NCBI GenBank assembly: GCA_934047225.1
Contig: OW203998.1
Span: forward strand, 14,523,280-14,587,279
DNA: 64,000 bases
Source: Ypsolopha sequella
Taxonomy: Eukaryota > Arthropoda > Insecta > Lepidoptera > Ypsolophidae
Direction of reading: 5' to 3'
Shown: in pieces, positions 1 to 10,639 of the stretch
Position numbering within the stretch: position 1 is the first letter of the stretch
How the letters are laid out: every line of letters begins with the position of its first letter
Made by a program: the position numbers and the translations under genes
Notes under the pieces: model-generated
Told to the model about the DNA's origin: nothing
The model's input: only the letters and a program-made list of their open reading frames with translations
The model's database searches: none

Positions 1-419
1 AATAAATAATCATACATACCTACGTTATTATACAAATCAAATAGTAAATTCAATAAATTAAAGTACCTATAATATCCTATCATATACCAACAAAATATAT
101 ATACCTACTTAAATTATACCAGACATATAAATAATTGATGTTTGTGTCATGGTCCCACACATTCTGTCCCACCGTACTCGCTTACCTACAAACTTTTCTT
201 ACGAGTATACGGAACCATCCATGATCAGTTTCAACTCATACTTGACGGCTTATTTTTTATAAATTGTGTCTTCACATCCTCTGCCTTATTAGGCGTCAAT
301 GCTGTCTGATATTTTTTCCTCGATATTGATTTAGTGGCCAGTAGCTTTTTATTAGTGTAGCAGTCGCCATTATGCGCTAAATGTTGTTTATGTATTTGAA
401 AATATCTAGAGTCTGACGT
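1..419. other. AT-rich sequence, no gene seen
   Basis: AT-rich sequence with short stop-rich frames. I see no motif, long inverted repeat or coding signal. Confidence 0.6.
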
Positions 420-819
420 AAGGTCGTTTTATGGCTGAAGCCAAAGTTCGGCTTTTAGTGTTTGGCCGAAGCCGAAGGCTTGAAGATACATGTTCAATTT
501 CTATAAGAGTATTGAGCAGATTTTTCGTCTTTGAATTTAGAATGCATTGAGATTTTGTTTCAAATAAGATACAAACCTTTTGCTCGTGCCAAACCTACGA
601 AAGGAAAAACTGCGTTTGCTCCATTTTATCCCACTTGTTGCACAAAAATATTCACTCCCAAGCTCCTATTTGATACAACTTAATATTAAGGCCCATGTTT
701 TGCAAAACCGTTATAAATTCTTGAAAATTAGTTAGTTATTCATAAAAAAAACTTAATGACACACATTGTTTAGTAATGGTTATAAATATCGAAAAGTGAA
801 ATAGTTTCATAGGAAAGGG

Positions 820-1190
820 TCACGTTTTATTCTAGACTAAATGGAGCACCTCATTTTGCATCAATCAGAACTGGGGCTCTACCACGTAATTCTCATTTGT
901 ATCAACTTCAAGCAAATGCATGCGAAATTCAACTTGTTAGGCGGGTGTCGTCGCACGTACGTCAAATTTCAATCTCAAGTTGATGTTGATGAAAATGAGA
1001 ATTACGCGGTAGACCCATGAACTCTACAAATCGACCGACGCAACGTTTCCTTTTAGTTTAAAATAGCGCGCTCTCAGCCGTGGCTGTTACGACCACCAAG
1101 AAACAAGCGCTGATGAAAAACCGAGTTTTTATTTACTAACTCGGCTTCAAGATGAAATTATTAAAATATTCTTAAAAGTTTAGACGGGGT
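820..1190 (+). repeat. Dispersed repeat O, copy 1 (hosts a MITE)
   Basis: Shares 'ttgcatcaatcagaact', 'gccgtggctgttacgac' and 'cgagttttta' with an inverted copy at 33950-34300, and its first parts with a plus copy at 21340-21495. The copy at 21.3 kb lacks the internal MITE, so it marks the uninterrupted state. Function is unknown and no coding sequence is visible. Confidence 0.7.
873..1018 (+). mobile_element. MITE family M, copy 1
   Basis: Near-palindromic: it begins 'ggggctctaccacgtaattc' and ends 'gaattacgcggtagaccc', with arms of about 35 bp. It is flanked by a 5-bp direct repeat, gaact (868-872 and 1019-1023). Other copies are at 18896-19058 and 34096-34260. This copy lacks the internal 'gcgtgcaaaagagatggc' present in the other two. 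No coding capacity. Confidence 0.85.
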
Positions 1191-2004
1191 TATTAGACAC
1201 TTATTTTTAATACAAAGTTCAAGGCTGTATAATTTAAGAAAGGCCCTTTACTCTTAATATACTTAAGCGAATCAAAAAGTTCGAATCAAAATCTGTCAAG
1301 TTGTTTTTGAGTTGCGAACAGAGTGAATTCCGTCAAAAAACTATCAAAAGTTCACTGCTCAGCCCCTATTTTATACGGCGCAATAATATATCGCTTCCGT
1401 GTTTCTCAAATTATAAAAGCGAAAAATGTCTTTTTATTCCACGCTGTATAATTAAAAATATTAACTAAAAAATTCCACATATATGTATTAAATGTAGTCA
1501 TATATGTATAAAATGTAGACATGAGATGGCGGGAAGAGGTATTAAAACTCTTGTGAAGGCTACTTAATGACAAAATATTGCACTGCAAGAACTAAAAAGC
1601 AACTATTTTTATCACATATATGCTCTAAAATTTCTCTTTTACTAGGTAAGTAGACGGAATTTGGATTCAGAAACTAACATTACCTTCATTTGCTCTCTTT
1701 CGGCTTCGGCCCCATGTTTGACCGAAAAAAGGCAAAGCCAAACTTCAGTTGGACACTAGATATATCACACTGAGCAGCTGACGCGATATCATGCAATCGT
1801 CAGGTCATCTGTGTCTTACTTAGCAACATTGTAACAAAGGTAGGCTCATTCGGTTAGATGCTGGACTCACTACCGGTCGAGCATCCACCAAAGAGCTTTT
1901 CGGAATTTATGAGTATTTGTATTTTTGTATACTTTACCACTTGCTGACGGTAGGGGAAAACACTTTGCTCCACGCAACCTACAACTATGCAGAATCACCT
2001 GCGC
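1191..2004. other. AT-rich sequence, no gene seen
   Basis: The stretch to 1755 may be the right part of the possible composite transposon. Beyond that, only stop-rich AT-rich sequence is visible. Confidence 0.5.
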
Positions 2005-2345
2005 TTAAAAAATACGGGTGTTTCTATTCTGTGTATTTCATGAAATACACGGAAAATTTTAATAAATTTCTGGTATATGCATTTTGACTATATAATCTAG
2101 GGTTTTGAAATTGAAAAACATGTTTGGATAAATTTTCCTCGATGTAAATAATTGTTGAAATGAGGTCTTCAAACACACTTTTTCTCCTCGTTTGACGAAT
2201 AGGAACCATATACATAACTCAAACATATTTTATTAGGTGTGTTTCAACAATATCTAGAGATTTGGTATTTGAAATTTTGCTAGCTATTTTAGTGTTTTTA
2301 TAAAAATTATAAAACTAACATTTTTCGCTTTCGGCCTTATGCCAC
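2005..2345 (-). mobile_element. TTAA-family repeat P, copy 1 (minus)
   Basis: Near-identical to 36940-37270 (shared 'aaaatacgggtgtttct', 'aaatgaggtcttcaaacaca'). It is the diverged reverse complement of 9918-10563 and 57624-58039. The best-bounded copy (57624-58039) is flanked by TTAA duplications, which suggests piggyBac-type mobilisation. No coding capacity is seen. Confidence 0.7.
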
Positions 2346-2650
2346 AAAGACATCCGTTAAGAAAGGATTTTGTCAAATGCAAATATACAGAGTGTTGAAG
2401 TTTATATCCACGCGCCTTGTTTAACTGTAACCTCACTTTAGTTTACGGCGTCTTTTACTACCGGGCGTTTATAAATGTTTTCACGTATAAAAACAACCTA
2501 GGTACGTTTTTGAGTAATTTTGTTGTACAAACAGTTAAACGAGTTGTTATTAAACACTTTAAAATTACCGAAGCGTATTATACAGTCCCGGTCGAGCCAA
2601 TCGATATACATAATAATAGCCCGTATTTGCCTAGATCTGGTACGCCATTG

Positions 2651-2762
2651 GTTGAATCGCAAGTGCAAGGAAGGCGACCATGCGACGTACTGTTTAATCG
2701 CAAAAACATCGTGTCACGCTCCTCGCACTTGTGATTCAAGTAAGTCGTATCGCGATTAAACA
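2651..2762. repeat. Interlaced short inverted repeats
   Basis: 'gaatcgcaagtgc' pairs with 'gcacttgtgattc', and 'gtttaatcgc' pairs with 'gcgattaaac'. The two pairs interlock rather than nest. They lie just left of the hAT palindrome at 2778 and are probably the remnant of another element. Confidence 0.45.
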
Positions 2763-2777
2763 CTATACTACGGGCCC

Positions 2778-3039
2778 CAGTGGCGTGCACAGAACTTTTT
2801 CCCGGAAAAGCAATCAGAAGGTCAAGTACAACAATAAAAAAAATATGAAAAAATTTAAAAAACACTTTGAAAAAAAAAAGTTTGTATGACGCCAGGGTAG
2901 GCACTGCCTACCCTAGAGTGAACATTTTCATACAAACTTTTTTTTTTCAAAGTGTTATTTAAATTTTTTTATATTTTTTTTATTGTCGTACTTGACCTCT
3001 TGATTGCTTTTCCGGAAAAAAGTTCTGTGCACGCCACTG
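2778..3039. mobile_element. Palindromic hAT-type MITE with 8-bp TSD
   Basis: The ends are 'cagtggcgtgcacagaac' and its reverse complement. The inverted arms run about 110 bp each around a short centre near 2890-2925. The perfect 8-bp direct repeat acgggccc flanks it (2770-2777 and 3040-3047), the duplication length typical of hAT elements. There is no transposase. Open frames in this segment are by-products of the palindrome. Confidence 0.9.
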
Positions 3040-3689
3040 ACGGGCCCACGGATAGATAAATGTACAGTGCTAATATAACGCAGAACTGCAATAAAATGTA
3101 ATAACGATACCTGATGCAAATCTTGGTAGTTCTATTGCATCCATCAACCGCGACGAAACATTTATTCATGTTTCTATTAATTTTTTCGAGACGTTAATTT
3201 TAATTGCATTGATTCTGGTTATTTGCTATTTTATAATCGCCATGTTAATGTTGTGATTCAAGTTTTTTTTAGAAAGGCGTTAGTTAAATCCTTCGTTTCT
3301 TGAATATAATATTTTATTGCGTGTAGTTAAGATTACATCAGCAGTATAACTACGATTGTCGTAACTGCATCTTTTTATTATGATGATTGGAAATCAAAAA
3401 CCTTATACCATATATATAAAACCCCACCTAGATTTTCATTACGTATCTTCATAACCTCTTATCAAATAGAAGGGATTATGGGTTTCACGAGACCTATGCT
3501 GCCAAAACCAAGAGTCCAATTTCAAAGCGGGTTTATTCGTTTAGAGGCCGGGCCGAAGAATTTCCCGTGAGACCGATAGAAATCTATCTACTACTACTTT
3601 CTGGTTCGAATATTGACCCACGATTGAAACCGAAACATAAGAACAGATAAATCAGTCCCACTTCGTTCGCCGGTCCTTCTTCTTGTACC
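3040..3689. other. AT-rich sequence, no gene seen
   Basis: Apart from the 8-bp duplication at 3040-3047, I see no repeat or coding signal. Confidence 0.5.
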
Positions 3690-4020
3690 ATGCCTTAACG
3701 GGTGTCGGCTACCATCTCTATAAACTTTGTACGGTCTCTAGTGAATCTGCAGATCTCTATCGCTTCCTTAATATAAGTCAAGGTCTTTTTCACTTCGTCC
3801 TTCTTCCCCGTTTCCCATCTATATATCCTTCTATAATTTTTTACTAAATTGTATTTGTTGTTTCTTTAAACATGTACTAGATATGCTAGTTTTCTTCTTT
3901 TGACTCCCACTTTTTGTTCATTCTCCTTCGGACTTCTTTGTTGGTCACTCTGTCCCTCCAGGATATTTTAAGCATTCGTCTAAACAATGACAATTCGAAA
4001 TCTTCTAGAATAACTTTCTG
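3690..4020 (-). pseudogene. LINE reverse transcriptase C-terminus, degenerate
   Basis: The minus strand reads RRMLKISWRDRVTNKEVRRR across about 3900-4000. This is a hallmark of the region after the reverse transcriptase domain in non-LTR 'endonuclease-reverse transcriptase' proteins of insects. A further EGYIDGKRGR-like patch follows. Several stops and frame changes break the frame, and the upstream catalytic domain is absent, so it is a 5'-truncated dead fragment. The RTE-type assignment is from memory of the family and not from a search. Confidence 0.75.
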
Positions 4021-4127
4021 TGCCGTACATTAGAACCGAGCACAACATTTTATCAATCTCCACCTAAAGTTCAGTAATATGTAATTTAACTACAAGCACC
4101 CTATAATTAAACATTTAAACTAGGATA

Positions 4128-4205
4128 AGAACCAAGTATTGAAAAGGGTCATTGAACCTTGGTGCTGATCACTTACCGATACCCCAATATGAATTTGGCT
4201 ATGTC
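4128..4205 (-). mobile_element. Half-copy of MITE family G
   Basis: 'ggtcattgaaccttgg' followed by 'gatcacttaccgataccccaatatgaatttggct' in two pieces matches the right arm at 29036-29090. Only one arm is clear. Family members are described at 28021-28262 and 28902-29085. Confidence 0.6.
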
Positions 4206-4230
4206 ATGCAAAGTTGCCCTAAATAATATT

Positions 4231-4570
4231 ACTGGCTCTTTTTTGCTCGCGGCTTCACCCGCATTAATTTAGTTTTTGTGTGTCCTATCAAATCTTGTAA
4301 ATAATTTTCGGGACATAAATTTAATTGTTTGCATTTGTGCTTACTCTGGTTTAGGGTGTTTTTGGTTCTCATGATCTCTTATTTGATCCCGAGGTAAAGT
4401 GTGTTGGGAATTGATTTATGGAATAAAAATAAGCTAATGTCCTATTTCAGGTCTAGAACTGCACTTGTGCAAAGTTTCAGCCCAGTTGGTAGAGTAGGTA
4501 CGGCGTGAAGGAGTAGCAAACATAAATCCATCTATCTATCCATACTTTCGCATTTATTACGAGTATTAGT
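4231..4570 (-). mobile_element. Nonautonomous Helitron (minus)
   Basis: On the minus strand it starts near 'taataaatgcgaaagtatgg', continues with 'ctccttcacgccg' and 'aactttgcacaagtgcagtt', and ends with the hairpin-forming 'gcgggtgaagccgcgagc', then 'gagccagt'. The order and motifs match 14528-15736. Helitrons of this kind carry no protein and depend on a RepHel enzyme supplied elsewhere. The 3' CTAG has decayed. Confidence 0.8.
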
Positions 4571-5878
4571 AGGGGTAGTGGGATGATGGGATATGATTAT
4601 GATGGGATTAGTGGGATAGGTTTCAGGCTTTATTAGTGGTTAGCGTAATTTAAATCTTTTCTTTGTTTACTTACTTATAACTTGCGTAACTAAGTGATTT
4701 TTTTGTAAATCTACTTAGGCTCCTACGAAATTCGTAGTACGAACGCGTTTTTAAAGTTGGTAGTTCCAATGCCATTCTATGATATGAATCAATTTGTAAA
4801 TTTTATAGCTTTAATGATTATCCCGAGAATATTAACGAGAAATGCCTGCTGTTAGAATTGTGAGTAGAAAAGACTTTAATCCCTGAAAAGTGACAATCAA
4901 AAAGGTGTGTTTGAACGAGTTTTCTGATTTCTGTGTATTTCTTAACCTAAAGCATCCTGTTAATAAAAAAGCAACAAGGACATGCAGACATAATGTGTTA
5001 GATTAAACTTATCTAGGTATCAATCTGCTAATCTGTTCAGCGAATCGTAACAACTTTACCACAACTTTATCTATTTAAATGTTTAAATGAGCGTTTTTCT
5101 TTGTGTCAAACTTAGTGATAAATAAGATTCCTAGATGGCACTGTCATATACTTTAGCAACAAAATCAAAGACAAAATTTGAACAGATTCCAAACAAACTG
5201 AGGGCTACTATCGACGTCAGGTGGCGCCACTGAGGCGACAGGTATAGAGAAACGTCAAATGCCCGCGAAACGGCGAAAGCTATGGCTTTTTATTAGTTAT
5301 TTGTGTATTAGTCGAGATAAATTTATAGTTTCAGGTTTATTATTCAAGGTACGGTGCAATGAAAGTAAATGAATTAAGATTAGAGCTAAATAAAAGAGGG
5401 GCTAAAACAAAACATAAGTCCTCCTTTCATTTTTGAACATAACGGAACTGCACATCATTGCGGCATTGTTTATTCGCATTTAAGAAAGAAAAAAAAAATA
5501 TATTATATGGATAAGCAAAACAAAAATCGAACTTCTATGTAAATCTAACCTAACAAACCTTTGACATATACCTTACGTGCCAGTGGCGCCAATTGGTGGC
5601 CTTTATAAAAGTAGATCCCATTTGACATCGATTGCTACGAAACGTATTTTATCTATGGTGACACGGACAGCGACATCTGGAGTTAAGCTAAGAACTAAGA
5701 AAAAAAACGAACATAAAATCGCTCATTCGGAGTTAGTAAAGTTTGCCAGCACAATTTTTTATGAGTTCTGTCTAGAACCTTACCTGTGAATAGATATATA
5801 CTCAGCATACTCGTACATAACGTTGATTACGTAATAATATTGCGTATTTTTCCGCTATTCATCCAATCCTAGAAAAGG
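4571..5878. other. Mostly unannotated AT-rich sequence
   Basis: 'ggtggcgccactgagg' (about 5220) and 'gccagtggcgccaattgg' (about 5579) form a rough inverted pair that may bound a degenerate element. 'tgacaatcaaaaaggtg' near 4888 recurs inside the poly(A) insert at 5879-5960. No gene seen. Confidence 0.45.
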
Positions 5879-5960
5879 AAGGCCTCTGACCAACCAAGTC
5901 AGGGGAGAGCCTGACAATCAAAAAGGTGATTGTATTATATTAAAAAAAAAAAAAAAAAAA
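5879..5960 (+). mobile_element. 82-bp poly(A) retro-insert with 12-bp TSD
   Basis: A unique sequence of about 64 bases starting 'aaggcctctgaccaacc' ends in 18 A (5943-5960). It is flanked by the exact direct repeat tcctagaaaagg (5867-5878 and 5961-5972). That structure is the signature of LINE-driven target-primed reverse transcription of a short RNA or of an extremely 5'-truncated LINE. The source RNA is not recognised. Confidence 0.85.
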
Positions 5961-5972
5961 TCCTAGAAAAGG

Positions 5973-7608
5973 GTCAGCCGCAGTAAGTAACAGAGATCAA
6001 TTGATCTGGCAGTTACTAAGTTAATGAAGCATAGGGGTTTTTGTTTTAGAATAGAACCTTAAAAACCCTTAAAAAGTGTTCTCATTTTAAATGGATGGCA
6101 AGATTTTTCTCCCCGATAAAAACAGAAACAGAATTTATAGGGTTCCCTAAAAAAGGAAAGGTTTAGAAACTTTTCATGTTTTTTTAAGCTTCCCAAGAGT
6201 AATATTTTTTATAACTTTATGAAAGTTTTGGAATAATAAATTACTCACAACTAATCGATTAGTAATGGGCAACATATAATCCGGAGATTTATTTGAGTCA
6301 ATCAAAATTTTAATTTGTTAACGATATTCTTGTCATAAGTCAGTTTTTCTTTTTACTATTCTGTTGCAATTTCTAAATAATGTTGTCATTCGTACGTCTG
6401 TGTTTCACGAGTATTTCTTTTTACCTGATGCACTTATTTGACATTAGACTTGCATTAACATATCAAAAGGACTGCTTTTTAAAAGAAAATCACAAAACGG
6501 TAACAGCCAATAAAAAAAACCTAACTCAGTAAAAATGAATCGAACTTTTTCTTGTGTTGCCCTAAATATATACTAGGTTAAATTAAATTAGTAGGCGAAA
6601 TTTTATAAATATGTAGACCATGTCCATATCAACAACTTTTTCTATTAAGATTGTGCAAAATTCTTAAAATTTGTATGTAAGGAAGTGAAAAAAAGTTACG
6701 AATTTTGCTTAGCTCCCATACAAAGAGTTGTTCATATAGACTAGTATTTAGTGTTTTGAGTTTTGCCAACTAATAAAAAATATAAGTAAGAAAAGAAATG
6801 TAAATTAAGACGGCGGGGGGGGGGGGGGGGGGCAATAGTTTTATACTTACAAACTTTTTTTATTTTTTTTCATTTACTTTTGGGTCACTTAATAATAATA
6901 TAAAAACATTAAAAAGGACACGAAAATTAATATTCGTAGCCCCTTGCCAAAAATGCGCGCTTGACCAGGAGATACCTGTTTACTCTTCTTTTAAAGTAAT
7001 ATGGTTATATAATCATCCGGAACTAGCAGGGAGGGAGGCTTTTTTTTGAAGTGCCTCACTAAGCTATTGGCTGTCTGGCCTTTACAGATTTACTCGGACA
7101 AAAGGAGGGAACGCCGAGAACCGTGCACCTCCTGTAATAGGGAGGGAGGCAGGGAGCTCATTCATCAGGAAATGAAAGTTCATCAGGAATCATATGGAAA
7201 ATCTTCGCCATATTGAAATATTGAAGCCTCATGGTTTGTCCGCTCGTGGCTTTACTCAAAACGGCTAAGATGTTATGCATGTATATAGGTGGAGAATTCA
7301 TCAGGAATCATATTATGGAAAATCTTCGAAGAAGTAATCTTGAAAATATTTTGATAATTCGCCTGAAAGAAACTTAATGAAGCGTATTTTCAAACGTAGA
7401 TTTTTTCATTTACGTTGGTGGAACCCGATCATTGCGTACGACGAATACTTTACGGGCTTTTTAAAATCATTACAAGGGTTGATTGTGTTGTATTTCAAAG
7501 GAAAAAGTCCACAAAGTCGTTTGTCAGCAACGTTCCTCCGGCGACGTGCCTCGTCGGCGCATGTGGCGTTGCATACAAATATACCGCGTCCCAGACTCTA
7601 TTAGGACA
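5973..7608. other. AT-rich sequence, no gene seen
   Basis: 'tcatcaggaatcatat' followed by 'ggaaaatcttcg' occurs twice (about 7182 and 7300), and 'agggagggaggc' twice (about 7028 and 7140), a small local duplication. An 18-G run at 6815 is listed separately. No coding signal. Confidence 0.5.
6815..6832 (+). repeat. Homopolymer of 18 G
   Basis: Eighteen consecutive G follow 'cggc' in an AT-rich stretch. Such a run can form G-quadruplexes and is also a common place for length errors. No neighbouring feature explains it. Confidence 0.95.
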
Positions 7609-9505
7609 GGGGTTCTCAACTTCTTTCTTCTCACGGAAATATGGTGGGGATAGATATATACGTAGTGATTTTTAGACGATTCTAAGGACATGTATAGATT
7701 CTCTCGATCAAAAATCCCTTACGTTTTGAACTCCTCATTTGACGAGGTTTGGTCAGTGAATGAAAAAAAAACAATGTTGCATGGCGACGCGACCGACGGC
7801 TCCAATAGCATTCACTGTGTCTTTAGAGTTGGGCAATCATGGCTGGTCTAGTGTCACATGACAACAGAGCGAACCAATCATAAGCCTTTTGCCTTTTTCA
7901 GTCTTTGGTGCCATTTTCGAATAACTTTGTTAGAAATTCGTCTTCCATGTTTTTTTTCATTCGCCCAGTTTGGTCACTTTACTATTCATAGGTAAACAAA
8001 CAAAAGTCAACTTACGGATATTGCTAGTGAAAAAATATGCCAAAATAGCCGTCCTGTTTTCTTTTGGTTACAACGAAAACAGTGGTAGTATTATCTTGTT
8101 TTTTTGTTCAAAAACCAAATAATATACGAAATTACACGTGTTTTTTAAACGTAATATGTAGTGAATTCCACCAAGTGCCAACAATCACAAGCATTAACCA
8201 TGTTATCTTGTTTTGTCAGACGTTTTTGTCGCTCGCCAAGCTTTTTGGGGTTACAATATAAAAAAGTCTGTCAATCGAACATGATAATAAACGAGTTCCA
8301 ACCATTTAGATAAAAAATATGCTTTATTTAAGTCGCCACATTGATATAAAATAAAAAAAACGGCCAAGTGCGAGTTAGACTCGCGTACCTAGTTCTGTAT
8401 TGTGGATGATAAATTTAATTTTGTAATTTTTTTCGTGAATTTCTCAACCGCATTAACTTTCCTACAATCTTTACGTAAACACATATTACCATGATTTTTC
8501 GGTCCACCAGTATCGAAGATAACGGGGGTACATGCAATTTTTTATGGTTTTGTAAAGATTTCTCGAAACCAGTGCCAGTAAATACAGTAAAAGTAAATAT
8601 TTTTACAATCAACTCGTTCATATCTACAATTTGATACCCTTATTGTATTTTTAGGATAATATTTTTTATTTGTCTCACTTTTGTTTTGGAAATATTTCAA
8701 GCAATTTAAACTTTTTCATATTTTTATTTACACCGTGATATGTGGGCAAATTAATGCTATTTTGTGCCAAATTTCATGTCCTCATCTTGAACGGTGCTAA
8801 AGTTATGAGGCCGTGACATACGGACGGACGAACGGACAACTTTTAGGTACTACGGAACCCTAAATTGTCTTGAAACATTTTCTGTGATGCCAATGTAATT
8901 CTTATTGTAACTACATGACTAGATGCATATTTCTGCTGAAGCCGACCGATCCGTTCTTGAGCAATGTCTGCGGATGTAAAGATATGCAGCGAAGATGCAT
9001 TTTGAAGACTTCCAACGAACCTTCTGCACAAAAGTCTGATGCATTTCCGTATTTCGAAGCAAACGTTGAAAATGTCATAAGGTCTACAGTCCAGTCAATC
9101 TAAGCATCTTTGTATGGAGTAGATGAATTAAATGTACAGTCGGGGAAAATTAGGAATATATCAGTAAACTAACTGAAAATTTTTAAATTAAAAGAATCCC
9201 TGATTAATATGTTTTTAAATATACCTCGTTAATTAGGCCATGGCTAAGAACAATATTAGTAATACTGGGGAGTCTAATTATTTTGGGATTAAATAAAAGA
9301 ATATGTGTTCTTCCGGGAGGGGGAGGGAGTGACAATAATATGAAAATTCAGTTATTTCGAAGTCATTTTACCAGTGTATCTTTAATTTGACCTCAAATCT
9401 TTCATTTACTAGACTACAATTTTTTTAGTGTAATGTAAGTACAATCTTATTTACTATGTACTAATTCTCTACGTCTAACACCGAAAAAAAGATTGGAAAC
9501 CCCTG
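7609..9505. mobile_element. Possible degenerate hAT-like element
   Basis: The left 'acaggggttctcaac' and the right 'ttggaaacccctg' (about 9495-9505) make imperfect inverted termini of the hAT type. Flanks share only 'ctatt', not a clean 8-bp duplication. Frames inside are short, and a cggccaagtgcgag repeat (8357-8866) is nested in it. Boundary and class are tentative. Confidence 0.25.
8357..8866 (+). repeat. Full-length 'cggccaagtgcgag' interspersed repeat
   Basis: It begins 'acggccaagtgcgagttaga' and ends 'acggacaacttttaggtac' then 'tacggaaccctaaa'. Partial copies occur at 16146, 22520, 45355, 58172 and 61520. This repeat is very common in lepidopteran sequences. I cannot assign its class. 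No convincing protein is encoded. Confidence 0.75.
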
Positions 9506-9654
9506 CACTATTGTTTTCCTGTAGAATACGAGACAAAACGTTTGTGCATACGAAATTGTTGTAACAACGTGTTCAGTTCACTTGTACTCGACGATACTGG
9601 AAGGTGCTTCATATATCAAAGTTTTGTTCTTTTCTTCTTTCTTCTTTGCAGCAC

Positions 9655-9910
9655 TTATGCCTCTTGACTTTCTCTCCAATTCGATCTACTTGCGGAGATT
9701 CTGGTTCAAGACAGCCCTGCCGTCTTTTTGATATCGTCCGACCATTTGGCTGGTGGTCTGCCAACACTTCTGCTTCCTGCGCGGTGTCTCCAACGACTCC
9801 ATGGCGCCATCTATCGTCGTCTCTCGGCATAATTGTCCCGCCTATTGCCACGAATGTCTTCGTTCCATATTCTGTCCAAAAGAGTGATCCCGAGCATAGA
9901 GCTTTGGGTA
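9655..9910 (-). pseudogene. RTE/BovB-like reverse transcriptase C-terminus, degenerate
   Basis: On the minus strand MLGITLLDRIWNEDIR is followed, after a frame change and stop, by HRAGSRSVGRPPAKWSDDIK. The 'GRPPxKWSDDI' block is typical of the C-terminal tail of RTE-clade LINE proteins. At least two disruptions and the missing catalytic domain make it a dead 5'-truncated copy. A TTAA-type element (9918-10563) abuts its upstream side. Confidence 0.75.
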
Positions 9911-9917
9911 ACTTTAA

Positions 9918-10563
9918 GGCAATATGTAAAAGTTTTAGCGTCCCTGTTACTCCATATGCGAAAAAACCCTCAGTGTGAGAGGGATGGATTCGTGGAAAAG
10001 TAGCAAAAAGCCGGTTTTTTATTAATATAAAATGCACTAAAGTTGCTATCAAAATTTCATTTGACCAGCGGGCCTATTATGTATCTCTAGTTGCCTTCTT
10101 TACTGGGTGCCTAATATCAAAAACATAGATATACCATCGAATTCCGATTTCCTAAGGATATGTTCGCACTCGAAGTGACGACACAGATTGAGTTCAATAC
10201 CCACTAAAGGCAATTTTTAAATTTCAGTTTTTATCTATGTTTTTGATGATAGGCACCTAGTACAGTTGGCAACTAAAGATACAGAATAGGGGGGCAGGTC
10301 CTAGATATCATTAGAACCCATCTAATAAAATATAATTGCAGTACATATATCATTCCAAATTGTCAAACCAGGAGAATTGGTGTCGAAAAAGACCTCATTT
10401 CAATAAATATTTGTATCGAGCCGAATTGCTCCAATCGCGTTTCTGTTTTAACAGATCCCGAGAAAAACATTCCAAAAATAATATATTATTTTATCAAAAT
10501 AATACATTATTTACTGAAGGATATGCAAGTTCTAAAAGTGTCGATTTTTTTTTCCGTAGCGCC
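9918..10563 (+). mobile_element. TTAA-family repeat P, copy 2 (carries a nested MITE)
   Basis: Left TTAA at 9914-9917, then 'ggcaatatgtaaaagttt'. The right end is 'tttccgtagcgcc', matching the bounded copy at 57624-58039 along its length, except that 226 bp plus one CAG are inserted after 'gaccag'. The right TTAA has decayed to T-rich sequence. A second partial left end ('gcgagaggggcggattca', about 10600) abuts it. No coding sequence. Confidence 0.8.
10069..10294. mobile_element. MITE nested in repeat P, 3-bp CAG duplication
   Basis: Inverted termini of about 60 bp: 'cctattatgtatctctagtt' at the left against 'cctattctgtatctttagtt' read from the right, both running to 'tcaaaaacatagat'. Comparison with the uninterrupted copy at 57.77 kb fixes the insertion point, flanked by CAG (10066-10068, 10295-10297). 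A 3-bp duplication fits PIF/Harbinger-like elements, but the usual TNA target is not seen. Confidence 0.8.
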
Positions 10564-10639
10564 TTTTTTATTTTTATCCCTGCCAAGAGAAAAAACTCTT
10601 AGTGCGAGAGGGGCGGATTCAGGGCGAAAAAGGTATTCT

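Larger units (their letters stand above)
420..1755. mobile_element. Possible composite transposon with inverted termini
   Basis: The left end contains 'ggctgaagccaaagttcggc' and 'ggccgaagccgaag'. The right end (about 1700-1755) has the approximate reverse complement, 'tttcggcttcggccccatg' and 'caaagccaaacttcag'. This inverted pairing suggests one element of about 1.3 kb, now carrying a larger repeat and a MITE inside it. I found no clean target duplication and no transposase, so the boundaries are inferred. A related 'cggctcaaaaaagctgaagcc' patch lies near 22207. Confidence 0.3.

Noticed and set aside
2417..2904. Overlapping 79-108 codon ORFs near the first hAT palindrome
   Set aside because: They run across the palindrome or its flanks on both strands and have no protein motif.
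7609..9505. A confident full-length hAT transposon
   Set aside because: No clean 8-bp duplication and no transposase motif. Kept only as a low-confidence feature.
9604..9978. A 124-codon plus-strand gene
   Set aside because: It is the shadow of the minus-strand RTE C-terminal fragment and runs into the adjoining TTAA element.
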